NCBI GenBank assembly: GCA_902777335.1
Contig: CACYTF010000016.1
Location: forward strand, 1 to 52,409
DNA: 52,409 nucleotides
Direction: 5' to 3'
Origin: an uncultured Eubacteriales bacterium
GTDB taxonomy: Bacteria; Bacillota; Clostridia; Christensenellales; Aristaeellaceae
Numbering within the stretch: position 1 is the first letter of the stretch; each line of letters starts with the position of its first letter. The notes beneath the pieces were generated by a model. That model was given only the letters and a program-made list of their open reading frames with translations, ran no database searches and was not told where the DNA came from. The translations under genes were made by a program, and so were the position numbers. Below are positions 1-8,280 of the stretch, in pieces.

Positions 1-1
1 C

Positions 2-205
2 GAAGCCTATTCGCGCGAAGAGTTAATCGCGGAAATTGGAGCCGCCGCCCTTGTCAATCGTGTTGGACTGGAAACTTCAAAGAGTTTTCGCAATAACGCG
101 GCCTATATTCAGAACTGGCTCCAAGCCCTGAAGAATGACAAGCGCTTCATCGTCAGCGCGGCAGGCAAGGCCGAAAAGGCGGTCGCGCTGATTCTCGGAG
201 AATGA
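2..205 (+). CDS. ArdC-type antirestriction protein, C-terminal fragment
   Basis: Only the last 67 residues are in the window; the 5' end lies outside. The frame opens EAYSREELIAEIGAA and continues with NNAAYIQNWLQALKNDKRF and AAGKAEKA before a TGA stop. This YSxEELxAExGAA...AAYIxxWLxxLKxD signature is the tail of the zincin-like metallopeptidase domain that follows the ssDNA-binding domain in ArdC-family antirestriction proteins of plasmids and conjugative elements. ArdC-type proteins are thought to protect incoming DNA against host restriction during transfer. Its place beside a serine recombinase and upstream of an integrase fits a conjugative or mobilizable element. The family call rests on my recognition of this short signature; the catalytic HExxH part is not visible. 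Confidence 0.68.
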   Translation, partial: EAYSREELIAEIGAAALVNRVGLETSKSFRNNAAYIQNWLQALKNDKRFIVSAAGKAEKAVALILGE

Positions 206-215
206 CCGCGGAAAC

Positions 216-240
216 GGCCCTTGGGGGTGCCCCAAGGGCC
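216..240 (+). terminator. Hairpin terminator after the ArdC-like gene
   Basis: A perfect 10-bp inverted repeat (216-225 with 231-240) with a 5-nt loop lies 10 nt after the stop codon. There is no strong T-run, so termination may be Rho-aided or incomplete. The rest of the gap to the next gene shows no further gene. Confidence 0.5.
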
Positions 241-388
241 GCCGCAAGGTGTAGTAGAAACGAATGATTCCATTGACAGCGGCGACAACACTTGACCAGC
301 GGCAAAAGCGCCGCGAACCTGTAAAGGAAACCGGTAAACGAAACGATTTGCCGCCGCCAACCTTTTCATTGACAGAAGGGAGAACATC

Positions 389-979
389 ATGCCAAAGATT
401 TACGGATATGCCCGTTGTAGCCTTGCCGAAGAGCGCGGGCAGGACCTGAACCGCCAGTGCCGCGAGTTGAAGGCCGCTGGAGCTGAAGAGATCATCACCG
501 AACGTGAGCACGGCGACGCCAAGACCAAGCAGGCGCTGGACCTACTATTGAAGAGCGCTGAATGCGGCGATACCTTGATATGCTGTGAGGTCAGCCGATT
601 GAGCCGTAGTACCCAGCAACTTTGTGAAATCATCAGCATCATCAAGGAAAAGCACATGCGGCTGGTGATCATCGGTTCCATCACCGTAGATTGCCGCGAC
701 GGTAAAATAGACCCTATGAGCCAAGCCTTCATCCAAATGAGCGCTGTGTTTTCGGAATTGGAGCTGTCGATCCTGCGGGCGCGTGTGCGTTCGGGGATGG
801 AGAATGCCCGTGCCAAAGGCCGCAGAATAGGCCACAAGCCCACCACGAAGGACGATATCCCGCCCATTTTCTATAAGCATTATCCTACCTTCATGGCAGG
901 GAAGATCAATGTGTCCGAGTTTGCACGATTGTGCGGGCTGAGCAGGCCAACTGTGTATAAGTATTTGAAGCTGCTATAG
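389..979 (+). CDS. Serine recombinase (resolvase/invertase family)
   Basis: 196-residue small serine recombinase. The N-terminal catalytic domain begins IYGYARCS, with the nucleophile at Ser11. The arginine-containing active-site stretch is CEVSRLSRST (Arg70, Arg73). The long E helix carries SELELSILRARVRSGMENARAKG near residues 120-145. The C-terminus ends in a helix-turn-helix (EFARLCGLSRPTVYKYL) that would bind the recombination site. Size and layout match gamma-delta-type resolvases and DNA invertases. One deviation is visible: the aspartate usually just before Arg in the K-x-D-R-L-x-R motif is a serine here. A Shine-Dalgarno-like GAAGGGAG precedes the ATG by about 7 nt. It probably resolves cointegrates or inverts a segment of the mobile element. 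No crossover site could be defined. Confidence 0.9.
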   Translation: MPKIYGYARCSLAEERGQDLNRQCRELKAAGAEEIITEREHGDAKTKQALDLLLKSAECGDTLICCEVSRLSRSTQQLCEIISIIKEKHMRLVIIGSITVDCRDGKIDPMSQAFIQMSAVFSELELSILRARVRSGMENARAKGRRIGHKPTTKDDIPPIFYKHYPTFMAGKINVSEFARLCGLSRPTVYKYLKLL

Positions 980-1022
980 TAGCAGCTTCAATTAATTGAT
1001 GGATTGGGTTTTCTATAAAACC

Positions 1023-1325
1023 TCATAGATATTTAGCTTTAAGTATTTTGGCAACCCTATTATGGACGATATTTGGACTATATGTGAGCGTTTCTACAAC
1101 TTCAGACATCGACTTTTTATCATATATTCCTTTGTTATCTTTCTCGGTATCAATACCATAATAATTCAATATACTTTTTGAGAACCAGCCGTGCAATTCA
1201 TCAGTTCCAAGGAGTTTATCTTCTATAGCCGTCAAGCTAAGTCCTTTAAACAAGTATAAATATATTATTTCTGGTATTACATCAATGATGTCTTGATGAT
1301 TGAACTTCTCATTTGTTTTAAACAT
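1023..1325 (-). CDS. Unknown 100-residue protein, last gene of the MORC/Z1 defence operon
   Basis: I do not recognise this protein. It is 100 residues, Lys/Ile/Tyr-rich and AT-rich in codon use like its operon neighbours, and starts 4 nt after the DUF4420 gene, so it is almost certainly co-transcribed. The sequence looks all-helical: DVIPEIIYLYLFKGLSLTAIEDKLL resembles a helix-turn-helix recognition segment, and the C-terminal SPNIVHNRVAKILKAKYL could be a second DNA-binding helix. No signal peptide or membrane segment is seen. It occupies the slot that an AIPR-type or other effector takes in some related systems but is far smaller. It may be a DNA-binding or specificity accessory, which is inference only. 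Confidence 0.65.
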   Translation of the reverse strand: MFKTNEKFNHQDIIDVIPEIIYLYLFKGLSLTAIEDKLLGTDELHGWFSKSILNYYGIDTEKDNKGIYDKKSMSEVVETLTYSPNIVHNRVAKILKAKYL

Positions 1326-1329
1326 AGTT

Positions 1330-2280
1330 TCACGCTCCCTCTACCCAAGAAATTGTTTGTTCTATTCCACTATAACTCACATTCGTCAGACAGCTATCAT
1401 ATTCTGCATTAAAGATTCCTTCTGGAGTCAATTCATTGAAATGGGGTATGTCTTTTGCATCATATATTCTTATATTATTTCGCAAATAAGGTTCATCATA
1501 TTGCAGTAGTTCTAGTTCTTCATTATCAATACCAGAAATCAGTGTGTCGATGTGAAGCATCAAATCATAATTACTCTGATAGAGACTCCGAATCGTATCA
1601 ATGACTTCTTTGAGAGATAACCCTGCATCACTTTTTTGGAGCATAATCGACACTATACGAATATCATATGTCAAACTCAATAGTTGACTATGCTTAAAAT
1701 GATGTATTCGTACTGGTTTAATAGTCGATTTCACTTCTAGCTTTCTTTGATTGTTTATTGTAAAATCGAATCTCATGCGGTCTCTTGATTGCCAAAAACG
1801 CGATATGTCACATCCTTGTTGTTGAAAGAATAGCATAGTAAACAATTCGCAATAAAGTCCTTGTAGTTCCATTTCTGAAGCAATGTGTTGCTTGTCAAAT
1901 AAAGATGAAAGAGCAGCAAACAATTTAGCAACATAGTATGGATCATCTGGCTGTGTGCTCATCGAAAAAGCATTCGTTAATCGAATAAATGCATCCTCTT
2001 TTGTAGCGTCTTTATCTTTACACACAAGTAGATGTATTATTCTTGATTCTTCGATTCCATCAATCAAAAACACTCCCTTTTCATTGAAGCAAAACATAAG
2101 TGAATTAGTTTGCTGAATGAATCTTGGCAGTTTCTCGTTCTTTGATTCAAGAGCAAAAACAAGCAACCCGTCACTTGTTCGCCCATAATATACGCATGGT
2201 ATATCAGTTTCAAATAGCAGATACTGACTATTAAACGAATCTATCTGAGCCAATGTCCGTATGATATCATTATTATTCAT
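1330..2280 (-). CDS. DUF4420 PD-(D/E)XK-type nuclease of the MORC/Z1 system
   Basis: 316 residues from the chosen ATG (MNNNDIIRTL), which overlaps the end of the Z1 gene by 8 nt; an ATG 7 codons upstream is possible but lies deeper inside Z1. The likely catalytic core is residues 137-185: a conserved Glu-rich helix (MELQGLYCELFTML), then DFTINNQRKLEVKST, giving Asp172, Glu182 and Lys184 in the order of a PD-(D/E)XK nuclease. This matches the DUF4420 family, found beside Z1 and MutL-like ATPase genes. It is expected to cut or nick DNA in the restriction complex. The N-terminal ~130 residues show no motif I know. It is the only evident nuclease in the operon. Confidence 0.82.
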   Translation of the reverse strand: MNNNDIIRTLAQIDSFNSQYLLFETDIPCVYYGRTSDGLLVFALESKNEKLPRFIQQTNSLMFCFNEKGVFLIDGIEESRIIHLLVCKDKDATKEDAFIRLTNAFSMSTQPDDPYYVAKLFAALSSLFDKQHIASEMELQGLYCELFTMLFFQQQGCDISRFWQSRDRMRFDFTINNQRKLEVKSTIKPVRIHHFKHSQLLSLTYDIRIVSIMLQKSDAGLSLKEVIDTIRSLYQSNYDLMLHIDTLISGIDNEELELLQYDEPYLRNNIRIYDAKDIPHFNELTPEGIFNAEYDSCLTNVSYSGIEQTISWVEGA

Positions 2281-4462
2281 GCCTAGGCACCACCAAATCA
2301 CTTAGTTTAGTGCTTATCTCTTCAGGGATTGATAACGCGACAACAGGTGAGTAGTAATCAATACTATCATCGTTTCGAGGCTTAACATAGTGAATCTGAA
2401 GTTGCAGTCGTTCGGGATTTATTATTCTCGCTAAAGCCTTATCACCTACGTAATACTTAGGACTATTCATGTTTGGGTTATAACCTTGGAACAGTTGGCG
2501 TATTGCTCCATCTGGCGATACAGTACGTGTTTGCCATAAACCATCTCGCAGAATGATCACATCAACAGCGGGGTCGATGCTAGCCAATGCGAACGCTTCT
2601 TTGAGTTGTTTCCAGAAAGTTGTTTCCACGATTTCCTTATTGTTCCATTTCAGTTTGCTCAATAGAGAATCAAAAACATTTGAGAAAACAATATCCTCAT
2701 ACAACGCATGCACTTGCGTTGGCGCGTAAGTTTTTATGACCTTTTTTGCTGCGTATACTCTCCTAAACGCTTCGACAATAGCGTTGTTATTTTCAGCAAC
2801 AGTTTTAGATGGAGCAATGTACCTTTGAGTTTTCCAAGGTGATAACGTGAAGCTTTCGGTCTTTTTTACGTTGCTTCGTGTCATTCTTAAAAACGCTTGA
2901 TTCTTCAATTTGAATATCCTTGGCATTTCCTTAAACGGAACGCCCAATAGTTTATTCCTTTCGATTAGATCCCACATATCATCATCATGTTCTAGGATAC
3001 TTTCAAAATCATCTTTTATCCTTTGGGTTGTATACACTTTGCACACATCAAGATACGCTGCTTTGTAACCAAACCAACGTGCTCTTTGTTCCATATTATC
3101 AACATTGCTTTTCCCTCTAGCTCGACGAATTATATATGTAACAGCAAGACCTTCAATTGTGATTCCTCTTTCAACTAGATTTCCACCTAAGAAGATATTC
3201 GTTTTGTAGTTTTCCGCTTTCTGCGCTGCATTTTCATTACTGTTGCATAGCAACACGTTTGAGCATTCTCTAATTCTTTTCAATATTTGAGGTTCAAGAT
3301 TTTCATACGATACAGTTTGCACACCCTCCATTATAAGCTTGTCATAAGCATTCCTAAGATATCTTTGCAATGAAACGAAGGAAATATCACTATGTCCGGC
3401 TAGTTTCGTTTTAGCTTGTTGTTTCCAAGCATCCAAAATACTCTGGATTTTGACACGTGCCTTTTCATGGTCGATCTTTTTTTGGCTCGGATGAAAGAGC
3501 ATTGCATGCTTCTTATAATCGCCTCTAGCATTTCTTACTGCATTGCCGACAAAAAACATTGCCATCGCTTGGTAAACAGAATCTGGAGCACCTTCATCAT
3601 CAAGCAAGCTTGGTTCATTCTCATCTATTACATATACTCTTTTATCACTACACTCTTGACCATGGAACTCTCGTAATCCACAGTATCCATTTCCAGGTTG
3701 AACTAATTCCCCAAAGTCTGGAGATAATCTATCGAAAACATCAATTAGAATATTAGCCTGCGGCGTTGCTGTAACAGATAAAAAACAATGGCTTGCTAGT
3801 TTACTCTTCAATTCTACAACTGCGTTATAAGTTGAACTTAACTCTGCTCTATATGCTTTTGTGTTTAGAGTGGCCTGGTCTCCCTCATCATCAACTATTA
3901 TTACTGATTTAGCAGCAAGGAAGGGGTTGTCGAATACAGAAGAAATGGCCTGGATATGCTTATATTGTTTAAGTGCGACAATGATGACTTTTCTCCCAGT
4001 TTCAATAAACTGTTGTACTTCCGCAACATCTATTTTTATAGGGGTATTATTGCCTCCAGTAGATAGAATGGTTAGTTTCTCAACATCAAGATTAAATGAT
4101 TTCTTAATTCGCGCAGTGTTCTGATTGGTCAGATCATGCGTGTTTCCACCTATGACAACCGCAATCTCATATCCGTTGTCAAAGGCAAGAGAAAGTACAG
4201 ATATGAAATTGGAGGTCTTTCCGCTTTGTACTTTGCCTATAACAATTCCTGTTTCCGCAAGTGAATTCTCCTCATTAGGATTAGGACATTGACTTAGTAT
4301 TCGTACAGCATTGTTGAAAACATCTTCTATGGCTTGCTGTGGCATACCGCCATCTTCCATTTGATGCTCAACACTGCACTTAAATTCTCCATCTGTTTTA
4401 ATCGGCCAACCTGTATTGCTTGAACTGTCGCTAATGTTCATAGGAAGAAGCTTCTCTGACAT
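2273..4462 (-). CDS. Z1-domain P-loop ATPase (helicase-like) of the defence operon
   Basis: 729-residue P-loop protein. Walker A is GKVQSGKT at 76-83, Walker B VDDEGD near 190-195, and a helicase-like motif III SVTATPQAN near 229-237. The Z1 segment near 435-475 carries LVERGITIEGL and NMEQRARWFGYK, with the arginines expected of a superfamily 2 motif VI. This is the organisation of Z1-domain proteins (PF10593), which accompany MutL/MORC-like ATPases and endonucleases in predicted restriction clusters and form one component of the Mza system. The likely role is ATP-driven translocation or remodelling of DNA by the complex. The start lies 15 nt after the GHKL ATPase stop, with GGGGG as a weak ribosome site. 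It is AT-rich, unlike the flanking chromosome. Confidence 0.88.
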   Translation of the reverse strand: MSEKLLPMNISDSSSNTGWPIKTDGEFKCSVEHQMEDGGMPQQAIEDVFNNAVRILSQCPNPNEENSLAETGIVIGKVQSGKTSNFISVLSLAFDNGYEIAVVIGGNTHDLTNQNTARIKKSFNLDVEKLTILSTGGNNTPIKIDVAEVQQFIETGRKVIIVALKQYKHIQAISSVFDNPFLAAKSVIIVDDEGDQATLNTKAYRAELSSTYNAVVELKSKLASHCFLSVTATPQANILIDVFDRLSPDFGELVQPGNGYCGLREFHGQECSDKRVYVIDENEPSLLDDEGAPDSVYQAMAMFFVGNAVRNARGDYKKHAMLFHPSQKKIDHEKARVKIQSILDAWKQQAKTKLAGHSDISFVSLQRYLRNAYDKLIMEGVQTVSYENLEPQILKRIRECSNVLLCNSNENAAQKAENYKTNIFLGGNLVERGITIEGLAVTYIIRRARGKSNVDNMEQRARWFGYKAAYLDVCKVYTTQRIKDDFESILEHDDDMWDLIERNKLLGVPFKEMPRIFKLKNQAFLRMTRSNVKKTESFTLSPWKTQRYIAPSKTVAENNNAIVEAFRRVYAAKKVIKTYAPTQVHALYEDIVFSNVFDSLLSKLKWNNKEIVETTFWKQLKEAFALASIDPAVDVIILRDGLWQTRTVSPDGAIRQLFQGYNPNMNSPKYYVGDKALARIINPERLQLQIHYVKPRNDDSIDYYSPVVALSIPEEISTKLSDLVVPRHE

Positions 4463-4477
4463 TTTGTCATTACCCCC

Positions 4478-6037
4478 TTACTTTAGCAATTCCAAAATGG
4501 TATTCATACGGTTGCGAATTTCTCCTGCTTCAATTCTACCATCAGGAGAAACACTAAGAGCATCAATTTCTGCTAGAGCCATGGCTACACTCAGTTTCAT
4601 TAGCGTTTCCATGAAGTTTTTGTCTGATATAAACGGCTTGAAGAAAGCATGCCGCATATTGATCACCAATTTATACGCATTTAGTCCAGTATTCTCAATA
4701 AGAAGCCATGATGCGGTTGGCGAACTCATATCACACTCTATTTCAAAGTTATACTCTTTTGAACCATGATTACATTTCATGTTGATGGTGCTGCCTCCTT
4801 CTAGAACAACACTATCATCATCATTTATTACTTCTTCAGAACTATCGGTTCCACTGGGAGTTGCTCCTACAGACGGTGTTTCTTGTGCAGTATTGTCAAC
4901 CGTTTGGTCATTCTTATCGACAACAGATACTTCAGCATTATCTAATAATCCAGAAGAAGCCAAACTGTCGGCCACTTTTTTAGCGACATCTTTAGTGCTA
5001 ATCCTATCTCTTAGACGTATTGTTTCTGCTTTTTTTCGATAGTCGCTTGTTTCTTGCACAAGCTTCTCTATGAATTTTTCTAATAAGCCGCCACTATGCC
5101 AATTGAATCCGTCCTTTGCTTGCGTAACAGGCCATGAATCCATGTGTAATTCTCCATACATTCGCTGATAAGCAAACAAGTTAGATGGCCCGAATACTTC
5201 TTCTGTTCTGAAAGACGTGTCAATGACTCTACCCCGCCTAATAAGCGCAAATCCTGCATCCTTTACGCTGGCAGGGATACGAATAGCGACAAAGCCATCG
5301 ACCGGCAAAACCTTACCCTCATGTTCAACTATAAATGCAATATTCTTTTTCCATGTCTTTTCTGTACCATCAGGCAGTTTTTCTACATATGTTGGCGCCT
5401 CTTTAAATTCAATAGCGTTTCCGTTATAATAAATCTGGATTATCCCCGATCTTAAATCTTCCCGATAAATACTTCCAAGTAACTCTTTAATGCTTCTAAT
5501 TGTGGATGATCCAGATATTCTTTGGTTGAGTTTTTTAATCACAATTCTGGTTCCGTGGTCTTTTGTACTTACGATTGATTCAACGACATCTATTTCTTCC
5601 GTCTTATACTTTCCAAGATCATCAACATTGATTTGCGTATAGTATTTATTACGTGAACCATACTGCGTTGATTCAACAGACCACAGTGAACCAAACCAGC
5701 AAGCCGCTGTTTTTAAACCCATTCCAAATTCGTTGCGTCCGTTTGTGTTGATGGGTGGTTTATCTAGAATAACAGCGCGCTTAAAATCTTCCCATTCCAT
5801 TCCAAATGCGTTGTCTATTATCTCAATGCTATCTCCAGCTACATCATCTTTGACATATTTAATTTCTATGATTAAACCTTTTGAGTATTTAATCGACATC
5901 AATACATCTTTATGATCATAAAAACTCTGCGTCGAATTATCAACAAATTCGGCAATGGCGGTCCATGGACGATAAGTCAGTCTTTTATATGTAGCGTAGA
6001 CACTACTTGTTGGACGAATATTTATCTTTCGACTCAT
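4478..6037 (-). CDS. GHKL (MutL/MORC-type) ATPase of the defence operon
   Basis: 519 residues with a Bergerat ATP-binding fold: N box AIAEFVDNSTQSF (Glu30, Asp33, Asn34), G1 box DNAFGM (75-80) and G2 box GMGLKTA (105-111). An S5-like transducer segment follows to about residue 320. Residues ~370-425 form an acidic, Ser/Thr/Asp-rich linker, and a small C-terminal domain follows. The head plus linker architecture matches the bacterial MORC/MutL-like ATPases found in restriction clusters. The ATG overlaps the methyltransferase stop by 4 nt (ATGA), so the two are translationally coupled. It probably dimerises on ATP as a DNA clamp that recruits the nuclease. It lacks the C-terminal endonuclease motif of mismatch-repair MutL. 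Confidence 0.86.
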   Translation of the reverse strand: MSRKINIRPTSSVYATYKRLTYRPWTAIAEFVDNSTQSFYDHKDVLMSIKYSKGLIIEIKYVKDDVAGDSIEIIDNAFGMEWEDFKRAVILDKPPINTNGRNEFGMGLKTAACWFGSLWSVESTQYGSRNKYYTQINVDDLGKYKTEEIDVVESIVSTKDHGTRIVIKKLNQRISGSSTIRSIKELLGSIYREDLRSGIIQIYYNGNAIEFKEAPTYVEKLPDGTEKTWKKNIAFIVEHEGKVLPVDGFVAIRIPASVKDAGFALIRRGRVIDTSFRTEEVFGPSNLFAYQRMYGELHMDSWPVTQAKDGFNWHSGGLLEKFIEKLVQETSDYRKKAETIRLRDRISTKDVAKKVADSLASSGLLDNAEVSVVDKNDQTVDNTAQETPSVGATPSGTDSSEEVINDDDSVVLEGGSTINMKCNHGSKEYNFEIECDMSSPTASWLLIENTGLNAYKLVINMRHAFFKPFISDKNFMETLMKLSVAMALAEIDALSVSPDGRIEAGEIRNRMNTILELLK

Positions 6038-7467
6038 TTCTGTTCGTCCCCCTTCGTCCGTAGTTCAAACAGATTCTTACACAAGATTTGTAACACCTTG
6101 ACATTTACGGAGTTTCCTAATTGACTATAAATTTGCTTATCCGTTCCAATGAATCTATAATCCTTTTCAAAATTTTGGAGATTCGCCGCTTCCCGTGGGG
6201 TTATATGCCTATATACCCGTGTGTTTCTATCCCATATGATGGGGGTGTTCACAATGGCAACCAGCGACGGAAAGTAGGTTGTTCTTTTTGCCCTGATCCC
6301 AGATTGCCTAATTTGAATTATAGCATCATGCATGTCAGAGACATCTTCTCCGCAATTCCATTCAAATTTCTGATATAGCTTTATTCTGTTCAGCATGTCA
6401 TATTCATTGATCCAATTGTCAATGAATTGTTTATTTCGCACATAGAAAGCCCTATTCTTATCAACAAAAGCTTTTTTCCATTTTGGCATTTCATCATAGC
6501 CGACCTGCTTTCGCAATTCATTATCATCATCAATTCCTATACCAAAACAACTAATCCAGATTGGGAAACCTATTATTTTAATACCTGTTGCAATTCGGAA
6601 CTCATCCCAAGCCTGAATCATAAGTGCTTGTTCGTCTGAAATATAGTATTGCTCAGGGACATCTTCTTCTAGTATGGATAATGCATCACCGATCTTACAC
6701 TTCTTTAGATAGTATTGTATGTGTAAATCGTCCTTATCAATATAGCCCTTCGCTTGGATTTTCGGATCACACCTATCTCTTTTAACACCGAGAATATAAA
6801 CACGTTCTCTAATTTGAGGTAGTCCAAAATCTGATGGGGATAGGATTAAGGGATTATCTGTTATTATGAAATCCCGATCTTTCAACTCCTTTTGTACGAT
6901 ATTCCAGTTATCTGTTTTATCCGCTAAATTCCGAACATTTTCTAGAACGATAAACTGAACTTCAGGATGCGAATCTAGAATATTCATTATAGTGTAAAAC
7001 AGATTACCTCTTTTGGGGTCTTGAAAACCCAATTGTAGTCCTGCTTTGCTGAAGGACTGGCAAGGGAAACCCGCACATAAAACATCGAAGGGAGCAATGC
7101 TTGACGGATCAACCTTGTTTAAGTCACCGCGAACGCTACCTTCTTGGGTGGTGAAATTATTGCTATACGTTTCTACGCATGCTTGGTTTATTTCAGAAGC
7201 CATGATGCATGTTCCACCAAGAGAACGCATTGCTTGATGAAATCCACCAATACCAGCAAACAAGTCAACAAAAGTGAACTTGTCAAGACCGTTAGGATTG
7301 TTCTTTTTTCTTCTATCTAGTGGCTTTTGTGTATTTGCCGGTATCCACCATTTTTTACCCTGTTTGAATGCGCCGATAATTCTTCCTTCATTACATAGTA
7401 CAGAAACCCATGTTGTTGAAACATTCCAAATCCCAGCAGCCTCTTTTATAGTAATAAATCCATCCAT
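6034..7467 (-). CDS. C5-cytosine DNA methyltransferase with N-terminal HTH
   Basis: 477 residues. Residues 1-50 form an excisionase-like helix-turn-helix (FITIKEAAGIWNVS, EGRI..KQGKKWWIPA). The methyltransferase follows: SAM motif I FVDLFAGIGGFHQAM (67-80), motif IV GFPCQSFSKAG with catalytic Cys136, motif VI VLENVRNL, motif VIII QIRERVYILG and motif X SQLGNSVNVKVL near the end. About 150 residues between VIII and IX make a plausible target-recognition domain. It would place 5-methylcytosine at the system's recognition site to protect self DNA. It is the first large gene of the operon and is translationally coupled to the GHKL ATPase. The fused N-terminal HTH is unusual and could allow autoregulation. 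The recognition sequence cannot be read from the protein. Confidence 0.95.
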   Translation of the reverse strand: MDGFITIKEAAGIWNVSTTWVSVLCNEGRIIGAFKQGKKWWIPANTQKPLDRRKKNNPNGLDKFTFVDLFAGIGGFHQAMRSLGGTCIMASEINQACVETYSNNFTTQEGSVRGDLNKVDPSSIAPFDVLCAGFPCQSFSKAGLQLGFQDPKRGNLFYTIMNILDSHPEVQFIVLENVRNLADKTDNWNIVQKELKDRDFIITDNPLILSPSDFGLPQIRERVYILGVKRDRCDPKIQAKGYIDKDDLHIQYYLKKCKIGDALSILEEDVPEQYYISDEQALMIQAWDEFRIATGIKIIGFPIWISCFGIGIDDDNELRKQVGYDEMPKWKKAFVDKNRAFYVRNKQFIDNWINEYDMLNRIKLYQKFEWNCGEDVSDMHDAIIQIRQSGIRAKRTTYFPSLVAIVNTPIIWDRNTRVYRHITPREAANLQNFEKDYRFIGTDKQIYSQLGNSVNVKVLQILCKNLFELRTKGDEQK

Positions 7468-7549
7468 TCAGAAACGACTCCATTGTAATCAGATAATATG
7501 GGGGAGTGCCATCTTTTTCGACCTATACATAGTATTTGGGTGGAAGGAA

Positions 7550-7759
7550 TCACTCTGCTTTCTTTACATGCTCCACTATATCTCCATAGTCAACATCTAG
7601 CGTATCACAAATCCTATCAAGGATCGGAAGCGCAACCATCTCATCCCTGCGAAGTTTGGTCATGGTGTTGGAAGAGATTTCAGCCTGCTTGCGCAAATCC
7701 GCTTTACTCATCTTTTTATCCACCAAGAGCTTCCATAGCTTGTTGTACTGGACAGCCAT
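7550..7759 (-). CDS. Cro/C1-type HTH regulator upstream of the methyltransferase
   Basis: 69-residue single-domain XRE-type regulator. The HTH is KKMSKADLRKQAEISSNTMTKL, followed by a helical tail ending DILDV-like TLDVDYGDIVEHVKKAE, typical of the short HTH_26-type Cro/C1 proteins. It begins 82 nt upstream of the methyltransferase on the same strand, with a good AGGAGG site (complement of 7769-7774). Its place and size are those of a controller (C) protein of a restriction-modification operon, which delays nuclease expression until methylation is established. That role is inferred from position only. Confidence 0.8.
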   Translation of the reverse strand: MAVQYNKLWKLLVDKKMSKADLRKQAEISSNTMTKLRRDEMVALPILDRICDTLDVDYGDIVEHVKKAE

Positions 7760-7789
7760 TAGAAATGACCTCCTGTTAATATTATAGAC

Positions 7790-7818
7790 AGTATATCATA
7801 CTTTCCTTTACACTTCAA
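7790..7818 (-). promoter_or_regulatory. SigmaA promoter with dyad for the defence operon
   Basis: On the minus strand TTGAAG (7813-7818) and TATACT (7790-7795) are 17 nt apart, upstream of the XRE gene. The palindrome GTATATCATAC (7791-7801) overlaps the -10 box and is a candidate operator for the XRE protein. The 209-nt gap to the next plus-strand gene otherwise shows nothing clear. Confidence 0.55.
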
Positions 7819-7968
7819 GATAGTTTCGCAAGAACGGGGGATGCTTCAACCAGAAATACATCTTTTTGCTCTGGTGAGGAAAACCCAGATTTAGAAAAAT
7901 AGGGAAGCGGAAGAAAAAACATGAATCTCCTTCCAATTTCGCCACCTGATATACAAGGAGGTGAGAAT

Positions 7969-8214
7969 ATGCGAGAATACAATACTTTCGCAGAAACTGA
8001 AGCCCTGCTAACAACCGCGCTAGACATGAAAGGCCGCAGCATCAAGGAAATCGGGGAAGCTACTTGTATTGCGCCCAGCACCCTGTACAAGTGGAAAACA
8101 TCAAGCGCACACTTGTCACCGCAGAAACTGGACAGGCTTCTATTATACTTCATGAAAGAAGAACCCCAGCGGCTTGAGCTTGCCCAGGACTATCAAGATG
8201 GCAATGTATACTAA
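7969..8214 (+). CDS. Small HTH protein of the mobile element
   Basis: 81 residues. The ATG at 7969 is chosen over the ATG at 7921 because a strong AAGGAGG lies 8 nt before it. The centre reads RSIKEIGEATCIAPSTLYKWKTSS, a helix-turn-helix of the transposase/phage-regulator type, followed by SPQKLDRLLLYFMKEEPQ. It is a likely DNA-binding accessory (regulator or excisionase-like factor) of the integrative element. The exact family was not recognised. GC content is between the AT-rich cargo and the chromosome, as for the rest of the element backbone. Confidence 0.65.
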   Translation: MREYNTFAETEALLTTALDMKGRSIKEIGEATCIAPSTLYKWKTSSAHLSPQKLDRLLLYFMKEEPQRLELAQDYQDGNVY

Positions 8215-8280
8215 TAATATAATAATATGACCTCTCCTTCCTTCTCGTTTGTGGAGAGGTATCCAATAGGGGGATTAATT

